A stretch of DNA of 64,000 bases, taken from Enterobacter sp. JUb54. Its GTDB lineage: Bacteria; Pseudomonadota; Gammaproteobacteria; Enterobacterales; Enterobacteriaceae. The position numbers were made by a program, and so were the translations under genes. The stretch lies in NCBI RefSeq assembly GCF_014298075.1, contig NZ_CP060418.1, positions 3,162,001-3,226,000 of the forward strand, in the 5' to 3' direction. Of this stretch, positions 43,773 to 52,742 are shown one piece after another. The notes below the pieces were generated by a model. That model did no database searches and had not been told where the DNA came from. It saw only the letters and a list, made by a program, of their open reading frames with translations. Position 1 is the first letter of the stretch. The number at the start of each line of letters is the position of its first letter.

Positions 43773-45638
43773 TCAGGATGCCGGCTTATTTTCGGGTTCA
43801 TCGGCGATATCGCCGGTATGTCTGCCCTCTTCGGTTCCCTGCCAGCCGTGGCGCTGAACCAATGATAAATGGTTACGATCCTCGTTGATAATCCCGGTCA
43901 ACATGTCGCTGGTTCGCTTGAACACCGCCACGCGAGACGCCGCATCGTTTTCCGCCATCTCGACCATCTCTTCCACCATTTTCTGGTTGAAGCGACGGAA
44001 CAGATCGGCGCGCTCACGCGCTTCATAGGCACCCAGTCCCAGCGCCTCCAGCGCCGTGCGCCCGGATTTCAGCGCCGCTTCGAAGGTTTCACGCTCCGGA
44101 GCATCTACGCCGGCCTGGCGCAGCTGGATGTAGTGATCGACATCGCGGGCGCGGGAGATAATCTGCAGATGCGGGAAATGCTCTTTCGCCAGCTCCACCA
44201 GCTGCAGGCTGGCCTGCGGATCGTCGATCGCATTAATCAGTACCTCGGCTTTTGCCGCCCCTGCCGATTCCAGCAGATCCGCGCGGGTGGCATCACCATA
44301 GAACACTTTCATATCAAACTTACGCAGCGTTTCCACGTGGTCCGGATCGTGATCGAGGATCACCATCTTCACCCCGCCGGAAAGCAGCACACGCCCGGCG
44401 ATCTGCCCGTAACGGCCAAAGCCGGCGATAATCACCCGCGGCTGCTCTTCATCAATTTCATCGGCTTCACGCTCCTGGCCGCTGGAGGATTTCTCCAGCC
44501 GGGTCAGCAGCACCAGCAGAATCGGCGTGGCCGCCATCGACAACGCCACCGCTAAGGTCAGCGCCTTCGCCCACTCGCTGTCCAGCACGTCCGCCAGTTG
44601 CGCCGCGCCAAAGACCACGAAGGCAAACTCACTCCCCTGCCCCAGCAGCACCGCAAACCAGCGGCGCTGCGCGCGCGGTACGCCAAGCGGTTTAGCGATC
44701 AGCCACAGCATCACGCCTTTAATGACCAGGAAACCGACCAGTAAAATCAGGATCCGCAGTGGATGGCTCATCAGGGTGCCGAAATCAATCGACATCCCAA
44801 CGCCGATGAAAAACAGCCCCAGCAGCAGCCCCTTAAACGGCTCGATATCGCTTTCCAGTGCATGGCGATACTCCGAGCTTGCCAGCAGTACCCCGGCGAG
44901 GAACGCCCCCATCGCCATCGACAGCCCCACTTCTTCCAGCAACAGGCCAAAGCCGAACACCAGGAACAGGGCCACGGCACTGAACACTTCGCGCAGGCCG
45001 GAGCGGGCCACAAAACGCAGCACCGGACGGGTGACATAGCGACCCAGCGCCACCACCAGCACCAGCGCCCCCGCGACTTTGAGCGCGGACAACGCGAAAG
45101 CGCCGAGGGTGGTGGAACCGCCGCTGGCGGCCAGCAGCGGGATCATCGCCACCAGCGGGATCGCCGCGATATCCTGAAACAGCAGAACGGCAAACGCGCT
45201 GCGTCCCATCTGCGAGACCGTCAGGTTACGTTCGTTCATCGCCTGCATGGCGATAGCCGTCGACGACAGCGCCAGCGTCATGCCAATCAGCTCGGCGACC
45301 TGCCAGCGCATCCCCAGCAGCATGCAAAACAGGCCAATCAGTACCCCGCACACCACCATCTGCAACGCGCCGCCGCCAAACACCGACGCCCGTAGTTTCC
45401 ACAGGCGCTGCGGGTCAAGCTCCAGGCCGATGACAAACAGCATCAGAACCACGCCAATTTCGGCAAAATGCAGAATCGCCTCGGCGTCTGTCACCAGCCG
45501 CAGGCCCCACGGCCCGATAATGCACCCGGCGATCAGATAGCCCAGCACCGACCCCAGCCCAAGGCGCACGGCAATCGGCACAATCAGGGCGGCAGACCCC
45601 AGATAAATCAGCGCCTGTATCAGCGTATGGCTATCCAT
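43773..45638 (-). CDS. kefC: Glutathione-gated potassium efflux protein KefC
   Basis: K+/H+ antiporter-type efflux system opened by glutathione adducts, protecting against electrophiles. 621 aa (620 in E. coli). A membrane domain of about 12 segments (1-380) is followed by a RCK/KTN NAD-binding domain starting [15 protein letters not shown] (about 400) and a C-terminal tail with DEPENKPAS. The start [14 protein letters not shown] has GGAGG upstream and lies inside the end of kefF (8-base overlap). Confidence 0.97.
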   Translation of the reverse strand: MDSHTLIQALIYLGSAALIVPIAVRLGLGSVLGYLIAGCIIGPWGLRLVTDAEAILHFAEIGVVLMLFVIGLELDPQRLWKLRASVFGGGALQMVVCGVLIGLFCMLLGMRWQVAELIGMTLALSSTAIAMQAMNERNLTVSQMGRSAFAVLLFQDIAAIPLVAMIPLLAASGGSTTLGAFALSALKVAGALVLVVALGRYVTRPVLRFVARSGLREVFSAVALFLVFGFGLLLEEVGLSMAMGAFLAGVLLASSEYRHALESDIEPFKGLLLGLFFIGVGMSIDFGTLMSHPLRILILLVGFLVIKGVMLWLIAKPLGVPRAQRRWFAVLLGQGSEFAFVVFGAAQLADVLDSEWAKALTLAVALSMAATPILLVLLTRLEKSSSGQEREADEIDEEQPRVIIAGFGRYGQIAGRVLLSGGVKMVILDHDPDHVETLRKFDMKVFYGDATRADLLESAGAAKAEVLINAIDDPQASLQLVELAKEHFPHLQIISRARDVDHYIQLRQAGVDAPERETFEAALKSGRTALEALGLGAYEARERADLFRRFNQKMVEEMVEMAENDAASRVAVFKRTSDMLTGIINEDRNHLSLVQRHGWQGTEEGRHTGDIADEPENKPAS

Positions 45639-46161
45639 GGTATGCCTCCTGCCATTCAATTAAGCGTTGTCGATAGCGGCGCGCCTGCGCCTGAAGGGTT
45701 TCATCGTCACAGATAAACGTGCAGTGCATGGCGAACGGCGGCAGCCATTTCATGCCGCAGTACAGCCCGGTGGCCTGTAGCGGCTGGGACAGCACATCAA
45801 AGCCAGGAAATGCGCCGATATCGAAGTGGCTCTCGCCGCCGCCGGTGGTCACCGCCCACATCAGCGATTTTCCATGCAGCGCAATGCCGTTGTGACCGTA
45901 GGCCCAACCGTGCGACAGCACCTTATCCATCCACAGTTTCATCAGCGGCGGAACGCTGTACCACTGCATCGGATGCTGCCAGATAATCAGATCGGCCTTC
46001 GCCAGCGCCGCCTGTTCGGCGGCGATGTCAATGTTAAAGTCGGGGTAAAGTTGGTAGAGGGAGCGTATTTCTACGCCATCCAGCGTCCTTGCCTGCTCCA
46101 GCATCCGCTTATTCGCATGCGAGTGATGCGGATAGGGATGAGCATAAATTATCAGAATCAT
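45631..46161 (-). CDS. kefF: KefC ancillary quinone oxidoreductase KefF
   Basis: Flavodoxin-like FMN quinone reductase that binds KefC and is needed for its full activity. 176 aa as in E. coli. The N-terminal phosphate-binding region reads [16 protein letters not shown], with [21 protein letters not shown] in part forming the flavin pocket and [11 protein letters not shown] following. It precedes and overlaps kefC on the same strand. Confidence 0.96.
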   Translation of the reverse strand: MILIIYAHPYPHHSHANKRMLEQARTLDGVEIRSLYQLYPDFNIDIAAEQAALAKADLIIWQHPMQWYSVPPLMKLWMDKVLSHGWAYGHNGIALHGKSLMWAVTTGGGESHFDIGAFPGFDVLSQPLQATGLYCGMKWLPPFAMHCTFICDDETLQAQARRYRQRLIEWQEAYHG

Positions 46162-46241
46162 TGATTAGCCTGCGTTAACTCTCGTTGTAATCTGCAAGAG
46201 TGTAGTCAGTTAATCGAAGCGCTTACAATCATAACCTGATT

Positions 46242-47561
46242 TTATGTCTGCGGACTGCCGGCCTTATGTGGCTGCGGGCTGGCGGTAACCTCGGGTTCGC
46301 TCACGTCGAGATCGCAGCGTTTCGGCAGCAGGAAGGTCATGGTCCCGGCAATGATTAGCGATCCAGCCAGGGCGCAAACCGCCACGTTCTGGCCATACAG
46401 GTAGATCATTACCCCCACCAGATACGGGCCACAGAAGCCGCCGAGGTTACCCAGGCCATTAATCACCCCGCGAGCGCTACCGGCCACTTCCGCAGAGGCG
46501 ATCCGCCCCGGCATCGACCAGAACGGGCTGGTCGCTGATTTGAGGAAAAAGCCGCAAATCACCAGCGCGATATAGGCCGCCACCACGTGCTCACGCAGCA
46601 ATACCGAGGCCACCAGCGCCGCCGCAAAGCTGTAAAGCGAGAAACGCACCCACAGACGGCGTTTGCCGCTGCGATCGCTGAACAACGAGATGACATAGAT
46701 CCCGGCAAGCGTCGCCACGAACGGCAATACCGCAAGGAGACCCACGCTGGCCATACTGCCGCCGGTCAGTCCTTTGAGGATCGTCGGCAGCCACAAGGTG
46801 TAGCCATAATCACCAGTCTGATAGAAGAAGTTGAGGATCACCAGTTTCATCAGTCCGCCGTTGCGGAAAACATCTTTGACCGGCGCCTTGCTGACCGCAT
46901 CTTCCGCCAGTTTTGCCGCCCGCTCGGCGGCCAGCGTAGTGACCAGGTAGTGACGCTCTTTCTCCGGCAGCCAGCGGGCCTCTTCCGGACGGTCGCTGAT
47001 CATGAACCACCAGACCGCCAGTACCACCACCGACAGCAGACCTTCGATAATAAACAGCCAGCGCCAGTCGAGCGCGGCGATGATCGCCCCGGATACCGGC
47101 GCGGTCAGCATGCCGCCCAGCGGGGCGAACATCATCACGAAGGCGTTGGCGCGCCCCAGCTCTTTTTCCGGGAACCAGTTGCTGACCATCGTCAGCACCA
47201 CCGGTAACATGCCGCCCTCGGACACGCCGAGAATAAAACGCAGCACCAGCAGTTGATATTCATGGGTCACGAAGCCGGTGGCAACCGAAACGACCGCCCA
47301 GGCCATCAGCGACCAGGCAATAAAACGTTTACCGCTGCCGTTTACCGCAATTCGCCCACCGGGTATTTGCAAAAATAAATAACCAATAAAAAAGATGCCG
47401 CTGGCAACACCGGCCATCTGGCTGGTAATACCTAAGTCCTCTTCCATTCCACCGGGTAAGGCGAAACTAATATTAACCCGGTCCATAAACGAAATAATAC
47501 AGGCGATCAACACCGGCGTAATAATACGCCACCAGCGGGTGCTGGGAATTTTATCATTCAT
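46242..47561 (-). CDS. MFS transporter, anion:cation symporter family
   Basis: Major facilitator of 439 aa with about 12 membrane segments. The N-terminal pattern IISFMDRVNISFALPG and GVSEGGMLPVVLTMVSNWFP with the loop arginines places it in the ACS group that carries sugar acids, tartrate, phthalate and similar anions. Substrate cannot be read from sequence. It follows a D-2-hydroxyacid dehydrogenase gene by 72 bases on the same strand, suggesting uptake of a 2-hydroxy or 2-keto acid. It occupies the side of kefF where E. coli K-12 has the unrelated-looking MFS gene yaaU. Confidence 0.8.
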   Translation of the reverse strand: MNDKIPSTRWWRIITPVLIACIISFMDRVNISFALPGGMEEDLGITSQMAGVASGIFFIGYLFLQIPGGRIAVNGSGKRFIAWSLMAWAVVSVATGFVTHEYQLLVLRFILGVSEGGMLPVVLTMVSNWFPEKELGRANAFVMMFAPLGGMLTAPVSGAIIAALDWRWLFIIEGLLSVVVLAVWWFMISDRPEEARWLPEKERHYLVTTLAAERAAKLAEDAVSKAPVKDVFRNGGLMKLVILNFFYQTGDYGYTLWLPTILKGLTGGSMASVGLLAVLPFVATLAGIYVISLFSDRSGKRRLWVRFSLYSFAAALVASVLLREHVVAAYIALVICGFFLKSATSPFWSMPGRIASAEVAGSARGVINGLGNLGGFCGPYLVGVMIYLYGQNVAVCALAGSLIIAGTMTFLLPKRCDLDVSEPEVTASPQPHKAGSPQT

Positions 47562-47633
47562 ATTTCGCGCTCTCTATGCAGAGGTTATTGTTGTCATTGA
47601 ATACGAGCTGGGTACAGAAATAAGAGAGAGAAA

Positions 47634-48584
47634 TTAATTAATCGCGTTCGGCAATGGTGCGTCGGCGAAATAAGCCGCCACGTTGGCAAAAACCACCTCG
47701 CTCATTTTCTGTCGGGTTTCATGGGTCGCGCTGGCCACGTGCGGTTGTAGCACCACATTATCGAGCGCAATCAGCGCCGCCGGCACATGCGGTTCGTCTT
47801 CAAACACGTCGAGAGCCGCCCCGGCGATAACACCGTTTTGTAACGCCTGAATCAACGCCTTCTCATCCACCAGCGAGCCGCGGGCAATGTTGATCAACCA
47901 CGCCTGTTTCGGCATGACGTTAAACACTGAATAATCGATCAGCCCGCGATTGGCTTCGCCGCCGGAGGCCGCAATCACCAGGAAATCGCTCTCGTGGGCC
48001 AGAGTATGCAGATCGGCGCACCACTGATAATCCAGCCCCGGCACCGGTTTGCGGTCGGTGTAAAGCACCTGCATGTCGAAGCCGCGGGCGCGACGGGCAA
48101 TCGCCTGGCCGATATTGCCCATCCCCAGCAGGCCAATGCGCTTACCGCTGACCTGAGTCGCCAGCGGCATTCCGCCCTTCTCCCAGCGCCCTTCCCGGAC
48201 AAAGCGATCGCCCTGACACAGATTGCGCGACGCGGCCAGCAGCAGCCCCATCGCCAGGTCCGCCACGTCATTGGTCAGCACGCCGGAGGTGATGGAGATT
48301 TTGATCTGCCGGGTGCGAGCATATTCCACATCAACGGCATCGGTACCGACGCCGAAAATGGCAATCAGGCCAACGTGCGGCAGCAGCTCAAGAACGCTGT
48401 TCTGTACGCCAATGTCCCCACGGGTGACGACCGCGGCAATGTTCTCGCCTTGCTCACGCAGAAAACCAATCGGATCGTCCTGCTCGTACAGACGCAGCAG
48501 CGGGAAATGGGCCGCCAGCTGCTCCTGCAGTGCATCAATAACGGGGGCCACTAAAAGGACGGCGCGGGTAAGAGTACTCTTCAT
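47634..48584 (-). CDS. D-2-hydroxyacid dehydrogenase (GhrB/hydroxypyruvate reductase-like)
   Basis: NAD(P)-dependent reductase of 2-keto acids, 316 aa. Features: Rossmann motif GLLGMGNIGQAIARRA (about residues 145-160), the Arg of the catalytic set in LINIARGSLVDEKAL, Glu in FEDEPHVP, and His in LQPHVASAT. The start MKSTLTRAVLLV has AGGTGAT 5-6 bases upstream; 15 more upstream codons are unlikely. Likely first gene of a two-gene unit with the MFS carrier. Plausible substrates are hydroxypyruvate, glyoxylate or 2-keto sugar acids; specificity is unknown. Confidence 0.85.
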   Translation of the reverse strand: MKSTLTRAVLLVAPVIDALQEQLAAHFPLLRLYEQDDPIGFLREQGENIAAVVTRGDIGVQNSVLELLPHVGLIAIFGVGTDAVDVEYARTRQIKISITSGVLTNDVADLAMGLLLAASRNLCQGDRFVREGRWEKGGMPLATQVSGKRIGLLGMGNIGQAIARRARGFDMQVLYTDRKPVPGLDYQWCADLHTLAHESDFLVIAASGGEANRGLIDYSVFNVMPKQAWLINIARGSLVDEKALIQALQNGVIAGAALDVFEDEPHVPAALIALDNVVLQPHVASATHETRQKMSEVVFANVAAYFADAPLPNAIN

Positions 48585-48892
48585 CAGATCACCTGTTTGA
48601 CGGTTCGTTACAACGGTAGCCACTATCAAACGGGTTTTTAGCGGGGCGTTTTGCGATCTGCATCACGCTGAATCGTGTTAAAAATTGCTGTTACCCTCTA
48701 CGTGATCGCTAAGACAAAACCGGCGTATCACGCTGTGACGCGGGGCATGGCGTTAACGGTTTGCTAACAGAAGTCAGGTGAGATATCAGTGAAGACTGAG
48801 TCCAGAAGGCAGGAAATATCGAATGTTCCAGAGTATTTCACCGTAACCCATAAAGATAACACTCAGAGAGATACGCGAAATATGATTCTGGT
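48585..48892. promoter_or_regulatory. Intergenic region upstream of the hydroxyacid dehydrogenase
   Basis: About 310 bp. It should hold the promoter for the minus-strand dehydrogenase-MFS pair. I see one inverted repeat, GTTAACGGTTTGCTAAC at 48752-48768 (GTTARC-N5-GYTAAC), and TCAC-GCT-GTGA at about 48728-48738; either could be an operator but no regulator is adjacent. No gene is apparent. Confidence 0.4.
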
Positions 48893-48895
48893 AAG

Positions 48896-48923
48896 AAGAC
48901 CCGGCAGACTCCCACCGGGTCTT
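48896..48923 (-). terminator. Hairpin after the mannonate dehydratase-like gene
   Basis: AAGACCCGG (48896-48904) pairs with CCGGGTCTT (48915-48923), a 9-bp stem directly after the minus-strand gene. The U-tract on that strand is weak. Confidence 0.7.
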
Positions 48924-48929
48924 GATTAT

Positions 48930-50189
48930 TTACGGTCTTGAGGCTGTACCGTCCGGCGTACGAGCCATTGTCCAGGATGGGATCCCACCCTCGCACGGAT
49001 ACTTCGCCGCCTTGGCTTCATCAATGTCGATACCCAGACCCGGCTTATCGTTCAGGTATGCATAGCCGTGATCTATCTCCGGGCAGCCTGGGAAGACATC
49101 GCGCAGCGCATCATTCATTGGCGTGTACTCCTGAATGCCAAAATTCGGCGAGCTCAAATCAAGATGCATATTGGCGCAGACGCCCACAGGAGAAATATCG
49201 CCTGGTCCGTGCCATGCGGTGCGTACGCCATTGAGTTCACTGTAGACGGCAAGTTTCTTCGCCGGGGTAATCCCTCCAATGGTACTCACGTGACAGCGAA
49301 TATAGTCGATCAGCTTGTTGTCGATGAGCGGCTTCCATTCATTCACATTAACAAATAGCTCCCCCATAGAAATCGGCGTGGAAGACTGCTGGCGCAGCAT
49401 TTTCAGCCAGTCGATATTTTCCGGTGCGACAGGATCCTCAAGATAAAACAGTTGATATTGTTCGAGTGTTTTGGCCAGGTTAATGGCGGTGACAGGCGTG
49501 ACGCGCTCATGCACATCATGGATAAATTCGATACCAAAGCCGAGTTTGTTACGCAGGTGGTCAAACAGACGCGGGACGCTCTTTGCATAGGCATCCGGGT
49601 CAAAGTAGATCCCGGGTGTTTTACTGCGCGGTGAACGCTTCGGTTGAATGTTCTTCGCGCGCGCCAGCTGAGTGGCGATCAATTTGAGGTCATCAGTCCC
49701 CGCACCGCCATACATCCCCATCTGGCAGCGAACGTACTGGTAGCCCTCTTCCATTCTGGCACGGATATTATCTTCTACTTCGACTTCATCACCGCCATCG
49801 GTATGGCAATATAGCGGGATCCCGTCGCGACATTTCCCTCCCAGCAGGTCATAAACCGGCATGCCTGCCAGCTTACCTTTGATATCCCACAGCGCCATAT
49901 CCACGCCAGACAAGGCATTGTTCATGATGGGGCCATTACGCCAGTAGCCGCTGACGGCGCCCGACTGCCAGATATCCTCAATGCGCGTCGGATCTTTACC
50001 TATCAGAAAAGGCGCCATGTACTCATCGATCGCGCTTTTTACTGCAAAGATACGTTGGGTAAATGTCGCGCATCCCAGTCCATACAGCCCCGGTTCATTG
50101 GTCTCAATCTTGACGACAGCCAAATCAATACCGCCCGGTGCCGTCAGAATCGTTTTCACGTTGGTTATTTTCAGGTTGCTCACTTTCAC
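48930..50189 (-). CDS. Mannonate dehydratase-group enolase superfamily protein
   Basis: Enolase-superfamily sugar-acid dehydratase of 419 aa, nearest in memory to RspA and the ManD subgroup. Capping domain (1-130), then a TIM barrel with the metal ligands Asp225 (HDVHERV), Glu251 (YLEDP) and Glu277 (MGELF), spaced 26 and 26 as in ManD, plus His227 and His327 (AWHGPGD). An Arg is at 154 (VRCQMGMYGG), but the Tyr that normally follows it 12 residues later is missing; the nearest Tyr is 160. It ends SWTMARTPDGTASRP. Likely makes a 2-keto-3-deoxy-aldonate; substrate unknown. Divergent from the SDR/MFS/dehydrogenase genes. Confidence 0.82.
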   Translation of the reverse strand: MKVSNLKITNVKTILTAPGGIDLAVVKIETNEPGLYGLGCATFTQRIFAVKSAIDEYMAPFLIGKDPTRIEDIWQSGAVSGYWRNGPIMNNALSGVDMALWDIKGKLAGMPVYDLLGGKCRDGIPLYCHTDGGDEVEVEDNIRARMEEGYQYVRCQMGMYGGAGTDDLKLIATQLARAKNIQPKRSPRSKTPGIYFDPDAYAKSVPRLFDHLRNKLGFGIEFIHDVHERVTPVTAINLAKTLEQYQLFYLEDPVAPENIDWLKMLRQQSSTPISMGELFVNVNEWKPLIDNKLIDYIRCHVSTIGGITPAKKLAVYSELNGVRTAWHGPGDISPVGVCANMHLDLSSPNFGIQEYTPMNDALRDVFPGCPEIDHGYAYLNDKPGLGIDIDEAKAAKYPCEGGIPSWTMARTPDGTASRP

Positions 50190-50250
50190 TCCTTAACTCC
50201 GCGAATTTACGGCATGTCATACCGTTAAGAATGACACGACCATCATTTGT

Positions 50251-50267
50251 AAGTCGTCCTACAACTT
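50251..50267. promoter_or_regulatory. Candidate FadR/GntR-type operator, left
   Basis: AAGTCGTCCTACAACTT is an inverted repeat with one mismatched pair about its centre and contains TCGTCCTACAA, which fits the TNGTNNNACNA pattern of FadR-subfamily GntR regulators. It is 62 bp upstream of the dehydratase start. The likely regulator is the GntR-family gene at 53883-54602. Confidence 0.55.
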
Positions 50268-50487
50268 GCCGTTGTTATATCACGGTTGCATTTTCATGGT
50301 TCTTTGAGAGTTACGTTCTGTGATGACGATCAAATTACGTTCAATAAATTTTTAAAATATATATTAAATTCAATTATTTACAAACATGACAATGAAGGTG
50401 ACATACAACTATTTGTGATCTTTGTTGCAAATAAATAGCGAGGTTCTTGATTTTGTCATGACGAAAACTCAACCTTTAAATAGACAG

Positions 50488-50498
50488 TCGTCATACAA
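50488..50498. promoter_or_regulatory. Candidate FadR/GntR-type operator, right
   Basis: TCGTCATACAA fits TNGTNNNACNA and differs by one base from the left site. It is 22 bp before the SDR start codon, so it would overlap the transcription start or early leader. Confidence 0.55.
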
Positions 50499-50519
50499 AT
50501 TAACGAGTGAGGATTAAAT

Positions 50520-51287
50520 ATGACCGCATTATTTGACTTAACGGGGAAAACGGCACTGGTTACGGGTTCTGCACGTGGGCTGGGTTTTGCCTACGCAGAA
50601 GGCCTTGCCGCGGCAGGAGCACGGATCATCCTGAATGATATTCGCGATACGCTGTTGGCAGAGTCAGTGGGTACGTTGACGAACAAAGGTTACGATGCAC
50701 ACGGGGTGGCTTTCGACGTTACCGATGAGCAAGCGATTGAGTCTGCCTTTGATCAACTCGATTCACAGGGGATAAAGGTCGATATTCTGATTAATAACGC
50801 CGGTATCCAGTACCGCAAACCAATGGTAGAGCTGGAACTGGAACACTGGCAGAAAGTGATTGATACCAACCTGACCAGCGCTTTTCTGGTCTCCCGCGCG
50901 GCGGCAAAACGGATGATTGCACGCAACAGCGGCGGAAAAATCATTAACATTGGCTCACTCACCAGCCAGGCTGCCCGTCCGACCGTGGCACCGTACACGG
51001 CAGCAAAAGGCGGGATCAAAATGCTCACCTGCTCGATGGCGGCAGAATGGGCGCAGTTTAATATCCAGACCAACGCTATTGGCCCAGGCTACATTCTGAC
51101 GGACATGAACACCGCACTGATCGAAGATAAACAATTCGACAACTGGGTGAAAAGCAGCAACCCCTCTCAGCGCTGGGGTCGGCCGGAAGAGTTAATCGGT
51201 ACCGCCGTCTTCTTATCATCCAAAGCATCAGATTATATCAACGGACAAATTATCTACGTCGATGGTGGCTGGCTCGCCGTGTTATAA
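50520..51287 (+). CDS. SDR oxidoreductase, gluconate 5-dehydrogenase-like
   Basis: Classical short-chain dehydrogenase of 255 aa. NAD(P) motif TGSARGLGF (14-22), NNAGIQYRKP (about 93), catalytic Ser in NIGSLTSQ and YxxxK in YTAAKGG, C-terminus GQIIYVDGGWLAVL. It is clearly related to IdnO (5-keto-D-gluconate 5-reductase) and to the second copy at 56069 in this window, but is not a recent duplicate. Likely reduces a 5-keto or related hexonate made by the nearby zinc dehydrogenase. First of three plus-strand genes. Confidence 0.85.
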   Translation: MTALFDLTGKTALVTGSARGLGFAYAEGLAAAGARIILNDIRDTLLAESVGTLTNKGYDAHGVAFDVTDEQAIESAFDQLDSQGIKVDILINNAGIQYRKPMVELELEHWQKVIDTNLTSAFLVSRAAAKRMIARNSGGKIINIGSLTSQAARPTVAPYTAAKGGIKMLTCSMAAEWAQFNIQTNAIGPGYILTDMNTALIEDKQFDNWVKSSNPSQRWGRPEELIGTAVFLSSKASDYINGQIIYVDGGWLAVL

Positions 51288-51323
51288 GCCACCCGACCTC
51301 TACCTACTCGCCTTTAAAATTGA

Positions 51324-51351
51324 CGGCATGTGTTTACCATGAAACATGCCG
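51324..51351 (+). repeat. Intercistronic hairpin between SDR and MFS genes
   Basis: CGGCATGT (51324-51331) pairs with ACATGCCG (51344-51351) with a 12-nt loop, without T-run. It could tune expression between the two genes. Confidence 0.5.
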
Positions 51352-51370
51352 ATATAACACAGGTATTATT

Positions 51371-52732
51371 ATGAAGGCTTCAAGACAACGACTCTTTATT
51401 CTCACATTGCTGTTTATTGTCACGGCAATAAATTATATGGATCGTGCCAATCTTGCAGTTGCAGGCACGAATATCCAGAATGATTTTAGTCTGACCCCTA
51501 CGCAACTGGGTTTGCTTTTCTCGATGTTTACCTGGGCCTACGCTGCCAGTCAAATCCCTGTCGGCTATGTCCTTGATCGCATTGGATCTCGTATTCTTTA
51601 TGGCGGCGCGATCATTCTGTGGAGTATTTTTACCTTTATGATGGGGTTCGCTTCACATCATTTATTTGCAACAGCAACCGCTTCATTTGTTATGTTATTA
51701 GCTTGCCGTGCATTAATTGGTGTTGCTGAAGCACCTTCTTTTCCTTCAAATACTAAAATAATCGCCACCTGGTTCCCGGATCATGAGCGTGCGCGTGCAA
51801 CCGCTATTTACTCCAGCGCTCAATATATCGGCCTGGCATTACTGACGCCATTCCTCTCCTTTATCGTAGCAAACTACGGTTGGGAGATGTCATTCTACCT
51901 GTCCGGCGGCGCAGGCATTCTGTTCGGTGTCTACTGGTTACTGTACTACCGCGATCCTCAGCACAGCTCCTCCGTGAACCAGGCTGAACTGGATTATATC
52001 AAGGCGGGCGGCGGCTATGGTTCCGCCAACCAGTCTACAGTGAACAAGAAAATCAGCTGGCATGACATTAAATTTTTCCTCGGTAAGAAAACTATCTGGG
52101 GGCTGTTCATCACCCAGTTCGCCTGTTCATCCACGCTTTATTTCTTTCTGACCTGGTTTATTGTTTACCTGGAAAAAGGGTTACACCTCTCTATTTCAAA
52201 AGCCGGTATTGGTGCCATGCTTCCCTATATTATGGCGATGTTTGGCGTGCTCTGCGGCGGTACGTTAAGCGATATGTTATTAAAAAAAGGAATATCCAGA
52301 ACGCTGGCACGTAAATTACCAGTGATGACCGGATTATGCGTCACCATGATTATTGGCCTGGTGAACTTCTTTGAAGATAAACCGGTCATTGCCATTGTTA
52401 TTCTGTCGATTGCATTCTTTGCCAATGCCTTTTCAAATCTGGGCTGGGTGGTCTGGAGTGACGTTATTCCACGGAATTTCCTCGGCACCATGGGCGGATT
52501 TTTAAATATTTGCGGAAACCTCTCCGGGATTGTTAGTCCAATTGTGATTGGGGTTATTCTCGAACGCACACAAAATTTCCAGTATGCGATGTGGTATATC
52601 GCAGGTGTCGCTGGGATCGGCTTATTAGCTTACATCTTCCTGGTGGGGAAAATTGAAGTAATCCTGCCCGAAAAAAAGAATGCCAACACCGTGGATAAGA
52701 ATGCCATTAATCCAGCGACTGCTAACAAATAA
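51371..52732 (+). CDS. MFS transporter, hexonate/hexuronate type (ACS family)
   Basis: Major facilitator of 453 aa with 12 predicted membrane segments. AINYMDRANLAVAG at the first segment and GVAEAPSFPSNTKIIATWFP resemble GudP, GarP and DgoT, carriers of glucarate, galactarate and galactonate. The start at MKASRQRLFIL is preferred over ORF starts further up that would overlap the hairpin. The gene is visibly AT-rich (many TTA and ATT codons) compared with the core genes. Its neighbours indicate uptake of a hexonate such as gluconate, idonate or gulonate. Confidence 0.83.
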   Translation: MKASRQRLFILTLLFIVTAINYMDRANLAVAGTNIQNDFSLTPTQLGLLFSMFTWAYAASQIPVGYVLDRIGSRILYGGAIILWSIFTFMMGFASHHLFATATASFVMLLACRALIGVAEAPSFPSNTKIIATWFPDHERARATAIYSSAQYIGLALLTPFLSFIVANYGWEMSFYLSGGAGILFGVYWLLYYRDPQHSSSVNQAELDYIKAGGGYGSANQSTVNKKISWHDIKFFLGKKTIWGLFITQFACSSTLYFFLTWFIVYLEKGLHLSISKAGIGAMLPYIMAMFGVLCGGTLSDMLLKKGISRTLARKLPVMTGLCVTMIIGLVNFFEDKPVIAIVILSIAFFANAFSNLGWVVWSDVIPRNFLGTMGGFLNICGNLSGIVSPIVIGVILERTQNFQYAMWYIAGVAGIGLLAYIFLVGKIEVILPEKKNANTVDKNAINPATANK

Positions 52733-52742
52733 TGAGATCATG

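Larger units (their letters stand above)
50190..50519. promoter_or_regulatory. Divergent promoter region of the sugar-acid cluster
   Basis: 330 bp, strongly AT-rich. It contains three copies of the core GTC(A/C)TAC: at 50216-50222, 50256-50262 and 50490-50496. It also has a near-palindrome TTT-GTCATGAC-AAA around 50453-50468 and a half-good CRP-like site TGTGATCTTTGTTGCA at 50414-50429. AACGAGTGAGGA is the ribosome site of the rightward gene. No gene visible. Confidence 0.6.
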
